This document shows, piece by piece, positions 25,801 to 37,298 of a stretch of 47,290 nt of DNA (position 1 is the first letter of the stretch; each line of letters starts with the position of its first letter). The translations under genes and the position numbers were made by a program. A model generated the notes under the pieces. That model made no database searches and was not told the DNA's origin. It saw nothing but the letters and a program-made list of their open reading frames with translations. Location of the stretch: the NCBI GenBank assembly GCA_036897485.1, contig JAYMTF010000180.1:1-47290 (forward strand). The letters run 5' to 3'. The stretch is from Pelargonium nanum (taxonomy: Eukaryota; Streptophyta; Magnoliopsida; Geraniales; Geraniaceae).

Positions 25801-28800
25801 ATTTCACCCAACTATTTAATTTCAACATAAAACCTCTAATTTAAGAAACATTTCATAAATAATTAGCTTCTATATAGTACACACCATAAGGTATTGAGCC
25901 TTAATTGGAATGTTGTGGATTAAGGGCTTATTGGGGTATTCCCTTGAGTCTCCAACAACTTTTTATTTCGCTCAACCACACAAAAGGTAGAGGCATCCAA
26001 TTGTTCGTCCAAAAATTTGGACATAAGACCTTTCATGAAGAAAGCTCCCACTATATCCTATGAGAACGCCTTTTTTTCTTATAGGACCTCCATCATTAGG
26101 GCTTGTTCGGCAACAACAAATTGCCTCATTCTATGCGTGCCTCGCGGGAGAAAGGCAACTTCCGCAAGACTTCAATTGTTTGTCATATTTCTAGTCAAAA
26201 TGGAGCTTTTCAGACAACGCTCCTTGCCTCCTCTTGCAACTCTTTATATGAAGGAGCGATTACCTTACGTCAAGAAAAAAGGAAGAGAGATAAAAACATG
26301 AAAATGTATATATTGCTTATTACCTTGTTGACAATGTGGTTGGAGAAACAATTCAAGATCGTCGACCAAGCAAATGAGGAAGTCTACACGCTAGGTCAAA
26401 CAAATGTGGAGGTCGACTAGAATATATGTCTCTTATCTTATTGAAGTGGTCGCCCAACGAGACTATATAATTATAATGTAAATACATATACTACAATTAA
26501 TATAACAATATAATTTTAACTCTATATCTCATGTTTATTTTAGTAATTACTAACTTTCAAAATACATTCTACTCACATTTCACAGGCGATCTACAATCCC
26601 AAAATACATTTTCAAAATCCTCACAATTAATTTTACCAAACAATCATTCAAATATATATTCCACCAAAAATTCATTTTACTTCATTTTGTCTTCTTTTAC
26701 TTTATCAATTTTTGAACACCAAAGTTTCCAAACAAGCACTTCCTGCAAGAAAAAAAAGAAAAAAAAAAAGAGAAAATATAGTGTATCATATTGGTCAACC
26801 ATACCCCCTACCATATATTGGTCTACCACCAAACTATTAACTCCAATTTATATAAAAATAGTGAAATGTTATTAATAAGGATTTTTTTTCTCTAGTAAAT
26901 CACTCAAAATTAGATTAGACTATCATAGTTACATATATTACAATTAGTAGAATTAAATATATGTGATGCACATGTGTTTCATGGTCAACGCGGCACACTA
27001 CAATGTTTGTCGTCTTGTCTAGGTGTTAAGAATTTTTTTTAAGTGTTATATTTTTTAAATCTCAACTTTATCTTGTCCCATGTTAGGGTCTAATGTCAAG
27101 GTACTTCGGGTGATATTTGTCTAACCTAAGACCTGCGCATGGAAACAAACCAAAGAACGAGGTACCCAGATTGTTTTTCGGACCCCGCCTCAAGCGTGAG
27201 AATGAGATCTCGGCTGGGATACACGAATGCTCTAAAGAGCATTTTAGAGAGAGAAAGTAATATTGAGAGAATGAATATACTTTTATCTTACTAAGAGATT
27301 GATTTATATACTTGTTACCATTTTCGCCACGTATCAACATGTGATTGGTCGATAGAAATGTGGGATCCATTTTGGGCCCGCTTGAGCCTTGGAATTCTAG
27401 CTTCCCCGAGTGCGTTGTGTGCAGGTGTCGGGCAGGGCCAACAATTCTCGTACGTTCCTTATGCTCCGGGATGCACGTTGAAGCCCCTCGAAGCCTCTAC
27501 CACGCGGGGCAGCGTCTTAGGGTTCCCATTTTCGTGAACCGGTTCTTCGCTTTTCGGGCACGCTGTACATGGGCTCCGGGTCATACGACCCTTGTGTTTT
27601 GGAGAGCATGATGAAGCCACTAGAAGCCTCTACCACACGAGTTAGCGTCCTAAGAGTTCATGACTTGTGAAGTGTTGTGGACAAAGCATGACCCTTGTTG
27701 ACTACCTGGCGAGACGAGGAGCCTTGAATGCCACATGACGAGGCGGGGAGCCATGATAATGATTGAAGAATCTCTCTAAGTCATTTTGAGAGACCCGGAG
27801 GCGGAACGTATCTGGAGATTGGAGTTGTGGAAGACTTGCGCGCATGCAAGTTTTGAAAAGAGGCCAGGACTGCGACATTGGTGAGGTATTCGCTGAATAC
27901 CTCTTGAAGTGTTCGCGGCGATAGCGCTCGGTTAGCCCTTCGTTGGGGGATCAAAGTGGACGAACTTGCTTGAGATGACTTATGCTCTTAAAGGCCCTTT
28001 AAGTGTTTAAACCTTTGAATTGCTCTTGAGGTGTTTGGGCTCCTCAGATAGCTCTTGAGGTGTTCAGACTCCGCGAATAGCTCTTGAGGTGCCCGGGCTC
28101 CCTAAATAGCTCTTGAGGTGTTTGGGCTCCCCGAATAGCTCTTGAGGTGTTTGGCCTCCTAGAATAGCTCTTAGGGTGTTCGGACCCTTCGAATAACTTT
28201 TGAGGTGTTCGAGCTCCTCGAATAGCTCTTAAGGTGTTAGGTCTCCTCGAATAGCTCTTGGGGTGCCCTTGCATTGAAGAGGGATCACTTGGAACATTTG
28301 AAGAGGCTTCGAGCAAGCGAGGGTCATTCGTAGAAAGAATGGACGTATTTAGATGAGCAAATGGGTGTATAGACCTTCAATGTCGTCGCCTTAGACCAGT
28401 TTGAACACCCTGGAGGTGTTCGGGGGTAGCACAACGGTATTCAGGGGAGTGAAAGAGCACAGAAAGCACCAATATCGCGACATGGGAATGAGGGTCGCGA
28501 CCCTGGTCATGTTCAAATAGCTCTAAGGTATTCAGGGGCAGTGCAGAGGTACTCGGTGGAACGACAGGGTACCCGGGCCGAACTGATGCCACTTCATAAG
28601 AATGAAGGCCGCAACCTTGATCCTGTTCGAACATCTACAAGGTATTCGAGGATGGGCAACGCATAGGTTTTTAGGGGCTGGTAGTGATTTTTGGCTCTGA
28701 TGTCGCGGCCTTGGCGCACTGCTCTTCCTTACTTCATAGTGGTCTTCTTGAACTCATTTTTCGTGCTAAGTCAATTTAGTTGATTCTTGGGAAATTAAGT

Positions 28801-31800
28801 AGCTTTGGGGAGCCTTTGAAATTTCGATGTTGGATTTTTGGGACTTCAGAGAGTTAGAGGGTCTCTAAGGAGCATGACGGGCTCCAGGAGAGCTGAAGGG
28901 CTCCGGGAGAGGTCTTTGAGTACTAGTGGAGTCTAAGCGTTGAGATGCTCCCAAGGTGATTGAGAGTTATGGGACAATCGAGGCGGATGAGGATCCGTGT
29001 TGGCAGACTGTTTCGCCTTCGGGAAAAGGGATGATGTGGCGCACAGGCAAATTCATGTTAGGTCTTTAAAAGAGTTCAAATCATTTTGATAATAATCTGT
29101 TTCCACGTGTTGTGTTTTCTTTTGCTGTAAAACTTATGATTTTTTTGGGTAGCTTCAATATGTATAAATAAACATGCCCATTTGAGTATCGACACTTGAA
29201 TTCATCTTACATGTTAGAATAAGCATATCTAATTCTAGAGCTTTGTCACAATATGAAGCTCACACTTATCATCTGAGTGTATTGAGACGTGATATAATCC
29301 ACCTAAGTTAATGTCTACCTAAGGAGTGTGATATTTTCATGACAATGTCAACGATGAGTTAAGCCTACAACTAAGAGCCTTTTGAGACTTAATCTCCTTA
29401 CAGAGTTACGAGTAATCTTGAAATCAGAATAACTACATCTTAAATAATCTTTCGAGAATAAGCTTTAGTAATGACCCTTAGCACTTTTCCTAAGCCACGA
29501 TTGATCAGTCAAGCTATAGCTGAGAGCCTTTTGAGACTTGATCTCCTTGCAATCTTCAAATGGGAATAACTTCATCTTAATAATCCTTTGAGGATAAGCC
29601 TTAGTAATGAGTCTTGGAGATGAGCCATTTTCCTAACGCACAATTGATCTCGTCATCGATGAAACACTCTGCAAGTTAATAGTGCAGCTACCCTAATCTA
29701 AGATTCTTTGCCTAAACTTTCCCCCTAAAACCCAACTCTTTGGTAGGTCTTTGAGCTAGGGCAACACCATGCTTTTGTGGAGTATGATAGAGTGAACATT
29801 GAGCCTTACATAGCATTCTAATCCATTTTTCAGCTTATTGTGATCGAATTAATTATTTCAAAATTATATAAATCATCAACATCTTCCAACTCTAAACAAA
29901 ACGATGAACAACAATTGCACATGGATCTTAATCAACCAAATGAGTCACCTTCTTTTTCTTATACATTACATTGTTACTTATCTCGTTTCATAGACATTTA
30001 CTCCCAACGTTCCAAACTCTCAAATTCTAATGTTCTGTGTTTCTATCTATTTTCGTTTCGCGTACCGAAGCATTGCGTAATCCAAATAACCTCGTGAACC
30101 ATTCCTCCTTTGACATGCTTTGTTGTAGCCTCCCTCATATGGACTTCATAGAACCCATCCAAATTTTCGCTTGTGCAATTGTGCTTGCCAAATCTATCAC
30201 CCCGTGCAGCTTTAACTCATTTGTTGCCTATGGAATTAAACCATCTATAAAACCATCGAGCACCTCCTTGTCAAACTGATTCGTATCTTTAAGGTACTGA
30301 TGTATTCATTCATGTTCTCATGCAGCAACCCTTATCGGCGAAGCCCATTCAATTTCTTGAAAATTCCATACTTGACGATCTCAGGATAGAATTGATTCTT
30401 GAGTTCTTCCTTAAACTCGTCCAAGCCTCAAGGGACAACCTTCATTCAAGTCCATATACCTGTTCTGCCGCCAAAGTGTAGATGCATTGCAACTGCATGT
30501 TGATCTTCTCATCATTTCCGATAGTGTTCCAATCCTCACAAATGAAGTCGACAAATTCCGGCTGTGACAAGCTAAAAATTTTTTTGGTTCTGAATCCTTA
30601 TGTTTTCCTGTGCAGCATCGCATGTGAGGAGTCTGCTACGTCCTCACGCAGCAAGTTTGTAGCAAAAAATCATATTTTCACGTGGTTTATCAACTTCACT
30701 TTCAAAACACTCCCTACTGCCGCTCAAATTCCAGAATAATGCATCATTGCATCCAGTCCAGTAAGGATATAGGACAAAATCTAAAAAACATCCTTCAATT
30801 TATAAAGACATTTAACCTGTGCTTCCTCCATTGATATCATCCTTCTTACCATGTTCTTTATGGTCATTTTGCGACCATAACTCTTTAACCTTGGGTTGCC
30901 ATGTTTCCTGTTTCCAGCGAATGAGTATATAAACAACTTTAATTGAACAAAACAACATCAATCGAGCAAAATCAAACCTGCTCTGATATCAACTGAAACG
31001 ATCTGGAGATTGCACCATAATTTTCTCTAGAGTGTCTGACACTTAAGACTTGAAATTGTACACAGTTGTATGTGTGAGTAAACCTAACTTACTGCAATGT
31101 AAATGAAAGTATCAAGAAAAGACAAAAAGGATCACTCTTCATTTGTGGGCTAATCTAGAACAACTGAGCTAATTTTGGGATTCCAGTTTTTCTCTTTATT
31201 CCTTTGAAACCCTTAGCATGAATTTGAAGAGATCTACTCTCTCCTCATTTCAAATTTGTTCTCAACTCCAGTTTTTCCTTTCTCTCAAGTTTCATTAGTT
31301 AAGATTGGGTCATTGCCATCCCAAGTATTATTAAGCTCACGAGCCTCCTGCAAAACCCAAGCCAGTCCTAGGTACTCCAAATCTTGCCCAAGGTCACATA
31401 CCATCTCAAAACGTTAGAAGTTTTCCCTCACCAAGGCCTTTCATTCAAGCTCAAAAGAGGGTTGTTGGAAGATTTTTGAAGTTTTCTCTAGCTACAGATA
31501 GGTTTTTGTTTGGTTTATTTGTTTTCCATTTGTTTTCCATTTGTTATTTGGCTTTTGCTGAAAGCTCATTTGGTCCCGATATGGGCGTGGCCACCCGACC
31601 CCAAGACTTCTCTCGTCACAGATTTTCCCCCCTTAGCTCAAGCTCTCTTCATTCGGGTTAGGTATTTAACTTTGAGACCTTTATGGGGGTACCCAACCGG
31701 GTGGGTTTTTAGCATTCAACTTTTCCATCCTTATAGGGATCATGGTGAAGCAACCTCCCGGTCCAAGACTCGGCTTATGGGTAGTTGATTCACATTTGAA

Positions 31801-32430
31801 TATCTTATGTATATCACATAGTTAAAAATTTCAGAAGTAATGAAAATGAGCAGGGATTAACTAACCTAAGATCAGGTGATTCAGACCCATAGTAAATGAC
31901 TAGCATATAGTCTCATGAGTGAAAAGAATAAAATAGTATTCTTTTTCCTCTACATACTCAGCATAGATTCATAATTATAGTTCAAACTAAATGACATAGT
32001 AAAATATTATTCTTTTTCTTCTACGTATGAGTTATCTGAGTTTGAGAAATACTTCAGCAATTCTGAGCTCCAAATAAGACAATGTGACAGCTGATATGAA
32101 AAAGAAAGACTCTTACATTAGAAGTTAGAACAGTTTTAAGGTCACATCAGAGGAAATGATTCATGCAGAGAAAAGCCAATCCCAGTAACGTCACAAGATA
32201 CACACACACACACACACATATATATTATATTCTTTCTGCACAGATTGTTCATGCCATAGTTATTATTTTGCCCATAATTTATATATGAAATGGCAGAAAT
32301 GCTATATATCAATTGTACTTTACTGATGTAATTTATATTTGCTTTTAGCAGTATGAAATCAATAATTGAAAGGTACAATAAATCAAAAGAGGAGCATAAC
32401 CAACTTGGGAACACAACCTCTGAAGTCAAG
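22809..32430 (+). CDS. MIKC MADS-box gene, AGL17/ANR1-like clade; exons 1-2 only, K-box exons not found (probable truncated locus)
   Basis: Exon 1 (22809-22990, 182 nt, the usual MIKC size) encodes a complete MADS DNA-binding domain: [50 protein letters not shown]. The donor is ACCAG|GTCCGC. Exon 2 (32352-32430, 79 nt, also the usual size) follows the acceptor TTTTAGCAG, restores the frame (AG|T = Ser) and reads [18 protein letters not shown] then SEVK, typical of the intervening domain of AGL17, AGL21 and ANR1 relatives. The exon 2 donor is AAG|GTATAC. The intron is 9361 bp and repeat-rich. I found no K-box or C-terminal exon between 32431 and 36600, where the next gene starts. Reading through the donor would add 33 codons before TGA at 32530. 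Proteins of this clade bind CArG boxes and often act in roots (family knowledge). Without a K domain, normal dimerisation and tetramerisation would be impaired. Functional status is open. Confidence 0.7.
22991..27060 (+). other. MADS-box intron 1, first part
   Basis: AT-rich intron DNA with microsatellite-like TA runs (about 23057-23070) and poly-T and poly-A tracts. It holds the interleaved palindrome at 24237-24302, listed separately. The open frames at 26017-26420 show no recognisable domain; their balanced composition suggests an old transposon piece. No K-box-like exon is present. Confidence 0.55.
24237..24302. repeat. Interleaved pair of inverted repeats (a-b-a'-b' order)
   Basis: Segment a (24237-24250, starting GCACGGTTGA) pairs with a' (24276-24289, ending TCAACCGTGC), 13 of 14 bases. 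Segment b (24251-24266, GGGTAACTAGACCGCA) pairs with b' (24287-24302, TGCGGTCTAGTTATCC), 15 of 16 bases. The partners cross instead of nesting, and a' and b' overlap by three bases. Confidence 0.7.
28019..28279. repeat. 29-bp tandem array, about nine units
   Basis: The unit is ATAGCTCTTGAGGTGTTTGG followed by GCTCCTCGA, 29 bp. Units start at 28019, 28048, 28077, 28106, 28135, 28164, 28193, 28222 and 28251. They differ by 2-7 bases; the head (AGCTCTTGAGGTG) is best conserved and the tail varies. Copies are directly adjacent with no spacers. Confidence 0.9.
28400..28680. repeat. Longer diverged tandem repeat, about 110-115 bp, three copies
   Basis: Copies start near 28400, 28508 and 28623 with TTTGAACACC / TGTTCAAATAG / TGTTCGAACATC, followed by AGGT(G/A)TTC(G/A)GGG. 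The first two also share an AATGAGGGTCGCGACCCTGGTC-like stretch, and a similar GTCGCGGCCTTGG follows the third. They lie just after the 29-bp array in the same element. Confidence 0.55.
29351..29660. repeat. About 150-bp tandem duplication
   Basis: Copy one (29351-29504) and copy two (29506-29660) share GAGCCTTTTGAGACTT, ATCTCCTT, a TTTCGAGAATAAGC / TTTGAGGATAAGC block, CTTAGTAATGA and TTTTCCTAA in the same order, offset 149 bp. It lies in MADS-box intron 1 between the GC-rich element and the gag remnant. Nothing else is recognised in 29051-29830. Confidence 0.65.
30150..30540 (-). pseudogene. Ty3/gypsy-type gag remnant
   Basis: On the minus strand, 30422 downward reads [14 protein letters not shown], then after a frame change [10 protein letters not shown], a stop, and [20 protein letters not shown]. 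This is the order of conserved blocks in plant Ty3/gypsy gag (capsid) proteins. Several stops and frameshifts mean it cannot be expressed. No protease, reverse transcriptase or integrase follows toward lower coordinates, so only the gag end remains. It sits in reverse orientation inside the MADS-box intron. Confidence 0.7.
30977..30992 (-). other. Retroelement primer-binding site next to an LTR end
   Basis: On the minus strand the sequence reads TGATATCAGAGCAGG, close to the initiator-tRNA(Met) primer-binding site TGGTATCAGAGC of plant LTR retrotransposons. Two bases before it, the minus strand ends in ...CGTTTCA, a good LTR 3' end (plus-strand TG at 30994). Position and direction agree with the gag remnant at 30150-30540. 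The 5' LTR should extend right from 30994, but I could not place its other end. Confidence 0.6.
30994..32351. other. Probable LTR sequence and rest of MADS-box intron 1
   Basis: The left part is presumed LTR by its place next to the primer-binding site. From about 31540 to 31790 there is a GC-rich patch (GGGTACCCAACCGGGTGGG-like) of unknown origin. An (AC)n microsatellite lies at 32200-32218. The intron ends at 32351 with TTTTAGCAG. Confidence 0.4.
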
Positions 32431-33844
32431 GTATACCTCAGTACCAGCTCTTTTAATTTTTGCAGTTTCGCCAGTGAGGCATGGGATAATTGGTTTTCTT
32501 TACTCTTCACGCACACATATTCCTACAGTTGATAAAAATATCAAAAATTGACATCACTGGTTTACACAAATGCATAAATGTACAAGTTATGACACTGTAA
32601 AAGCACAGGTGCAAGAAACAAATTCTATTGGCACAATATACAAGATTAAAAGCCTACTATACAATTTGAATTTTATGAATATCATAAAATATCAAATTCT
32701 AGTATTAAGAACATCTGTTGAAAATAAATTACTTAAAATATCAAATAACAGGATCTTCTATATGTCCAAGTTGGGTCTAGTGATATGCACAAAAAGAATT
32801 GAATGAGCTATAGCAGATGACAGAGGTTTACCTTCAGCAGACAAAAAGGTTCAACATGATGGGTTTGCAGTTTCAATTAGCTTTCATAAGTGGTAAGAGG
32901 TGAAGAGGAGAATAGAGATCACAAACCAACACCTCCATCAACTGTAGACAATCCAGACTTCCTAAACAAATTAAGCAGAAGTAGACAACACACTCAAGTT
33001 AACAAACACGTGATGCTAAACATCAAGCCAGCAATGAATAAAACATGAAAAAACATTATTCAACCACAAGTAAATATATAAGGATTAGCACTCTTGATAC
33101 TTACTCAGAAATTGGAACAAACTAGTCTAGAATGAACTTACCACACACTACAGTCGCAGAATAAAATACTACTTTCTCAATAGTTAGTTGCACAACATTA
33201 GATTGTTAATAACTCAACAAATCTTGTTTGAGTTATCTCGAAGGATGCCAATGTCAATCAAAGATATCGTCAAAGTATAGCAAAGGAATAAGACTACAAA
33301 TAGAAAAAGCAGTATCCAGTTACACTGTTTAGGAATTCCAATGAGTAGAGTTATACTATTTAAAGATATTCTCTAGTCCTATCTGACCCAACACGAAAGA
33401 GCAGTTTCAAATAGCCAGTTAAGTTTCATTGTCATTTTCTTTTAATGATAAAGGAAATCCAGCAAGCCTGCTACAAGAGGAAATTGCATTGCAGCTGGGG
33501 ATTTCAAAGGCCTTTTTTTTGTTCTCTTTCTACCTAAGTTTCTGGATTACTTATTTACCTTTAGTTGCCTAAATTGTGATTTTCTTTTGAGGTAATTAGG
33601 CATTCCATTAACCAATTATGATGCAGAAGGATAAACATATGCATGGATTAAACATTACATAAGCTTTCTACATATGGTGATCTGCAGTGATATAGTCAAA
33701 AAAATTGTCCAGCTAAGATGAACTGATGTTTAATCAGTACAGAAATATTAGGAACTTACCATCTATCCTTTCATTGATCTGAAAATAACTCGAACTTTGG
33801 CTACAATAAACATAAGAACCTTCCTATAAAATAGCTATTTAGTA

Positions 33845-33893
<49 letters not shown>

Positions 33894-35328
33894 TGAATCC
33901 TTCCTCTTTAGTTTTAGCAATGCACATCAACAGGGAAAATCCAAATTGCAAAAGAAATTCAGATCACAGATTCCTGTCATTACCTATAGGCTATAGGCAA
34001 TGACAAGAATTTACCCGTTTCTATTCAAGAACTTTTGCAACTTTCTACATCAACTAAGGATGCAATATTTGACAATATCCATAAGACAAACCAAATTAGA
34101 TTTTTTTAGTACACAACTCTTTAGTCAGAGTTGCAATTGAGCAAGAAATCATGTTCAAATCATGAACGTGAAGCTTTATTTGTTGAAGGGTACTGATGTC
34201 GTCTGACAACAACAGGATAGGAACTTTTCCCCTGTAGTTCAATTATAAGCTTTGTTTTATGTTTAATCAGTCTTAAGATTCAAATGACCCAACATAAAAA
34301 CTAAAGAGTTTAATGATGTGGAATTCAAATGTTAAAACAATTCTTGCAGACTTACAGATGATGATCGTCCTCTTGTGCAATGACATGTGTACCAGACATT
34401 CATGTCATCACTTGAAATTCATGGACCTTGAACTGTAACCAGGCCAGAGGAAAAATGGTCTAAGAGTGGATCCCCAAGAGGATTTAAGAAGTCCATGAAG
34501 AGAAAAATCAGGATAGGCATGACAGAAGTGAAGACAAACAAAAGATGAGGATACTTCACTAAGGCATGGCCACGACCGTGGACCATCAAGTCACACACGT
34601 GGCGACCTCCCTGCAACATCCTCACCATGCGAATAGGTATCTTGACACCCACATCGACCTCCTGAAAATCACCTTGCCAGGGTCGTAGCTAGCTTGTGGG
34701 CAACACTCTCCTCTGGCGAGCATCTCCCTCTTCGAGCCCTCCACGTCTCCTTTCGAGACCTCACTTATACACCATTTATTACCTTGATTTTGGCAAACTA
34801 TAGGGACCTTTTATGGAGCTCTCATAAGGCCCTCATCTCAGCTGAGCCCTCATCCAAAGCCACCTACTTCAAGGACCTCTGTAAACATCACCTCTCTAGT
34901 CACCTACTTCCATACTTGCACATTTTCACCATAGACTCACCATCTCATAAGACTGTCTCACCATTCTAAGGGAGTCCAAAAATTGACCTCCTCTCCAAAG
35001 AACCCTCGTGTAAAATTTCCTTCATGGGGCATCTTCTCACTGTGGACTCATGTGGTCATAACATGTTGTCATAACAATAATTCTCAAGAACTCATCCTCA
35101 ACTTCTATTGCTCCACCTCACCAAGGGCTTAGTCTCATGAGACCTCTATTTCAACCTCAACTCTCTTTTAGAGATTAGGAATAAATCATTGAAAATGGTC
35201 CACTCCAAGGATCTTCTTAAACATAATTCTCTACAAAAACCTCCAAACGACTTATCAAGGACCTACCTCTTCACTCAAAGGTCCCTATTGACATCACCAT
35301 ATTTAATTCTTTCATACAAGGACTTTAA
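32431..35328. other. Downstream of MADS-box exon 2: no K-box exons found
   Basis: I looked on the plus strand for the FWQREA block, a K-box (LSVKDLQ-like) and MKK-type exon ends and found none. A (TTA)n microsatellite lies at 33848-33893. From about 34400 to 35300 the DNA is more C-rich and looks like old transposon sequence, with no readable protein. Confidence 0.5.
33848..33893. repeat. (TTA)n microsatellite
   Basis: About fifteen uninterrupted TTA/ATT units. Confidence 0.95.
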
Positions 35329-35450
35329 GGGGTGACACCCAACACCCATTGGAGCAAGTGGTTGAATTTGGTCATCTCAAGATCTTAGGTTCAAGCCTAC
35401 CTTTATAGTGTTGGTATTCAAGTCATCTTGCAAAGGGAAGTTTTATAGCA
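35329..35450 (+). mobile_element. Possible SINE remnant
   Basis: A tRNA-like arrangement can be seen: GGAGCAAGTGGTTGAAT near 35350 as an A-box-like stretch, then AGGTTCAAGCC near 35389 as a good B box. No tail or flanking duplication was found, so this may be an old fragment or chance. Confidence 0.3.
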
Positions 35451-35886
35451 TGACAAAGCTCTGAGATGAGTTACTCTAGAGCAAACCTCTCGGACACACA
35501 CTAGGAAATATCAGCACAAAATCATCATGATCATGGCATGACAATATCACATCATCATCTATCAACCACATGACACCTACTCCCTCCTCGAATAAAAAAA
35601 ACTTTTGGGCACATTCTACACAGTCTATTACTCATTTCTACACAATCTCTTCCAAATCCCCTCCCCTCTAGATTAGCTCTTTCAAACTCACATTATAGTT
35701 TACTAATTTCATCATGGTAAGATATATTCATTCCAGCACCCGAGGCGAATTCCATGCACAAGCACTAGTTTTCACCTAACGACATCTACTTTTACAAGGC
35801 CAGACATAGAGAAAGGACTATCCAAAAGGCCCAAAGTTAACATTAGGATTAGGCTTCTACCTTAACACTCAAATTAGAAGACAAGT

Positions 35887-36004
35887 TTGATTGTTGAGAT
35901 AAGTTTGCCATCGCTATTCATCACTTACCAATCAAATTATATAGCTTGATTGTTGAGATAAGTTTGCCTACGTTATTCATCATTTACCAATCAAATTATA
36001 TAGC
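35887..36004. repeat. 59-bp tandem duplication
   Basis: TTGATTGTTGAGATAAGTTT begins both copies (35887 and 35946) and both end ACCAATCAAATTATATAGC. They differ at a few positions only, so the duplication is fairly young. Confidence 0.9.
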
Positions 36005-36601
36005 TCAGTCAATCAATTTTTACTGAATGGAAGAGTATATGCCCAATAAGCATGAGACCACTCTTCATCAAACTGAGAAAGGATCTAAAATCTTAAACAA
36101 AACAAACTTCAAGACTATTAACCTACATACCACAAAAAAAAAAAAAAAAAAAAAAAAAATTAGCAACAAGATTATATATGGTGAACTTGATGATTTTATT
36201 AAATTGAAGTTGTAATGCTCGATGAGAGTAGAAGCCACAACCTCTTATTATTGGTTCAGACTCCGTCAAAACACAAGGAAACCGGATCTGAATACGAGTG
36301 TTAATTCGTGACATGTTAAACTCTCGTAATAAACTGTTTGTTGCTCGCTTTTACTACAGTTACAAGTCATCTGATCTGATAGGAAAAAATTGCAGTACAT
36401 GTTTTAAAGGCAATAAATATGCAACCTTAGTAAAGTAGCAGTAAAATCAGATACATATCACCAAAAATCATGTTGAGGCAAAAAAATACCTTGAAATAGC
36501 AGTTTATACCATCCATTGGTACACGCGTCGATTTGTGATTGGCGGTACACACAAATAGATCACAGAAAATCAATCCTGCTCAGCGAGGGCCCACAGTTTG
36601 A

Positions 36602-36813
36602 CACGTGAGTGTGAGAGAATAGCCACGTGGTCCCCACACCGAACCCTTTAAATCCCCCAACTCAAAGACAAAGAGCCCTAAGCGCCAAAGGTCTCTGAGT
36701 CTCTCTCTCTCTCTCTCGCTCATAAATTTCTTGTCAGTTTTTTGAACTCCCAGTAACAGTGTAGTGTAGGTAGTCTCATCGGCTCTCATTGCGATTTTAG
36801 ACCATTTTTCACT
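36602..36813 (+). promoter_or_regulatory. Promoter and first 5' UTR exon of the RING-H2 gene
   Basis: Two G-box cores CACGTG (36602-36607 and 36624-36629) stand just before a TATA-like CCTTTAAAT (36645-36653). A CT-rich initiator or leader tract follows (36691-36720). A 5' UTR intron is likely from GTAAGT at 36814 to the acceptor TATATGTAG ending at 36292+1000, i.e. 37292, seven bases before the ATG. Confidence 0.55.
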
Positions 36814-37298
36814 GTAAGTAAAATCCGATCCTTCCAATCCCATCACCAACCCTTCTTGTCCTATTTTATTCTATTTTTTCCGATTTCAATTTCACACTTT
36901 TTTTTAAATATCATATCTGATTCAGATTTTTTGGTTGATTATGCTTGTTTTTTTCAATCCTCATTTCATTCACTTCAGGTTGCTCACATTTTCCGATTTA
37001 TTTTTTGTTTGTGTGCGTGTGGGGTTGAGATTTGAGAAGCTTTGGGTTCAATTTTTCCTGCTTTTGTGGGTTTTAGTGTTAGGTTTTTGATTTTTGGTGG
37101 AATTTGAATTTTGATACGAGGGTTTCAATGGACATTTCTATGTGGAAGCCAATGGACTTTGTTTAAATATTTCATTGGGACATGCCAAAATTCTTGTCAG
37201 CTCAAGTCTGCTGTGAAATTGGGTTGGATTCTATAGTATTTGATTTAACTAGAAGAGAAATTTTCAGCTGATCTCTTTTCCTGTATATGTAGTTCTTA

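Larger units (their letters stand above)
27066..29050. mobile_element. Unclassified GC-rich repeat element inside the MADS-box intron
   Basis: About 2 kb of GC-rich sequence interrupts the AT-rich intron. Its start, TGTTAGGGTC near 27082, resembles an LTR head, and several phrases match the repeat at 15580-16440. It contains a 29-bp tandem array (28019-28279) and a longer diverged repeat (28400-28670). No transposase, gag or reverse transcriptase is readable. Non-coding internal satellites are common in large non-autonomous retroelements, which is my preferred but unproven reading. Both ends are estimates. Confidence 0.45.

Noticed and set aside
28019-28279. CRISPR-like repeat array
   Set aside because: The units are directly adjacent with no spacers, and the genome is plant nuclear. 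It is a simple tandem array.
28044-28316. 90-codon minus-strand frame with repeated [12 protein letters not shown]-like peptides
   Set aside because: The frame is open only because the 29-bp repeat happens to lack stops. There is no gene context.
32467-32500. Possible MADS-box exon 3 after TTTTTGCAG
   Set aside because: It would leave a 36-nt intron, too short for plants, and the FWQREA-like similarity ends within about 28 bases with a stop in frame.
32142-32516. Minus-strand frame containing an LRR-like stretch ([12 protein letters not shown])
   Set aside because: It is the antisense of MADS-box exon 2 and its flanks; there is no second leucine-rich repeat and no neighbouring NB-ARC sequence.
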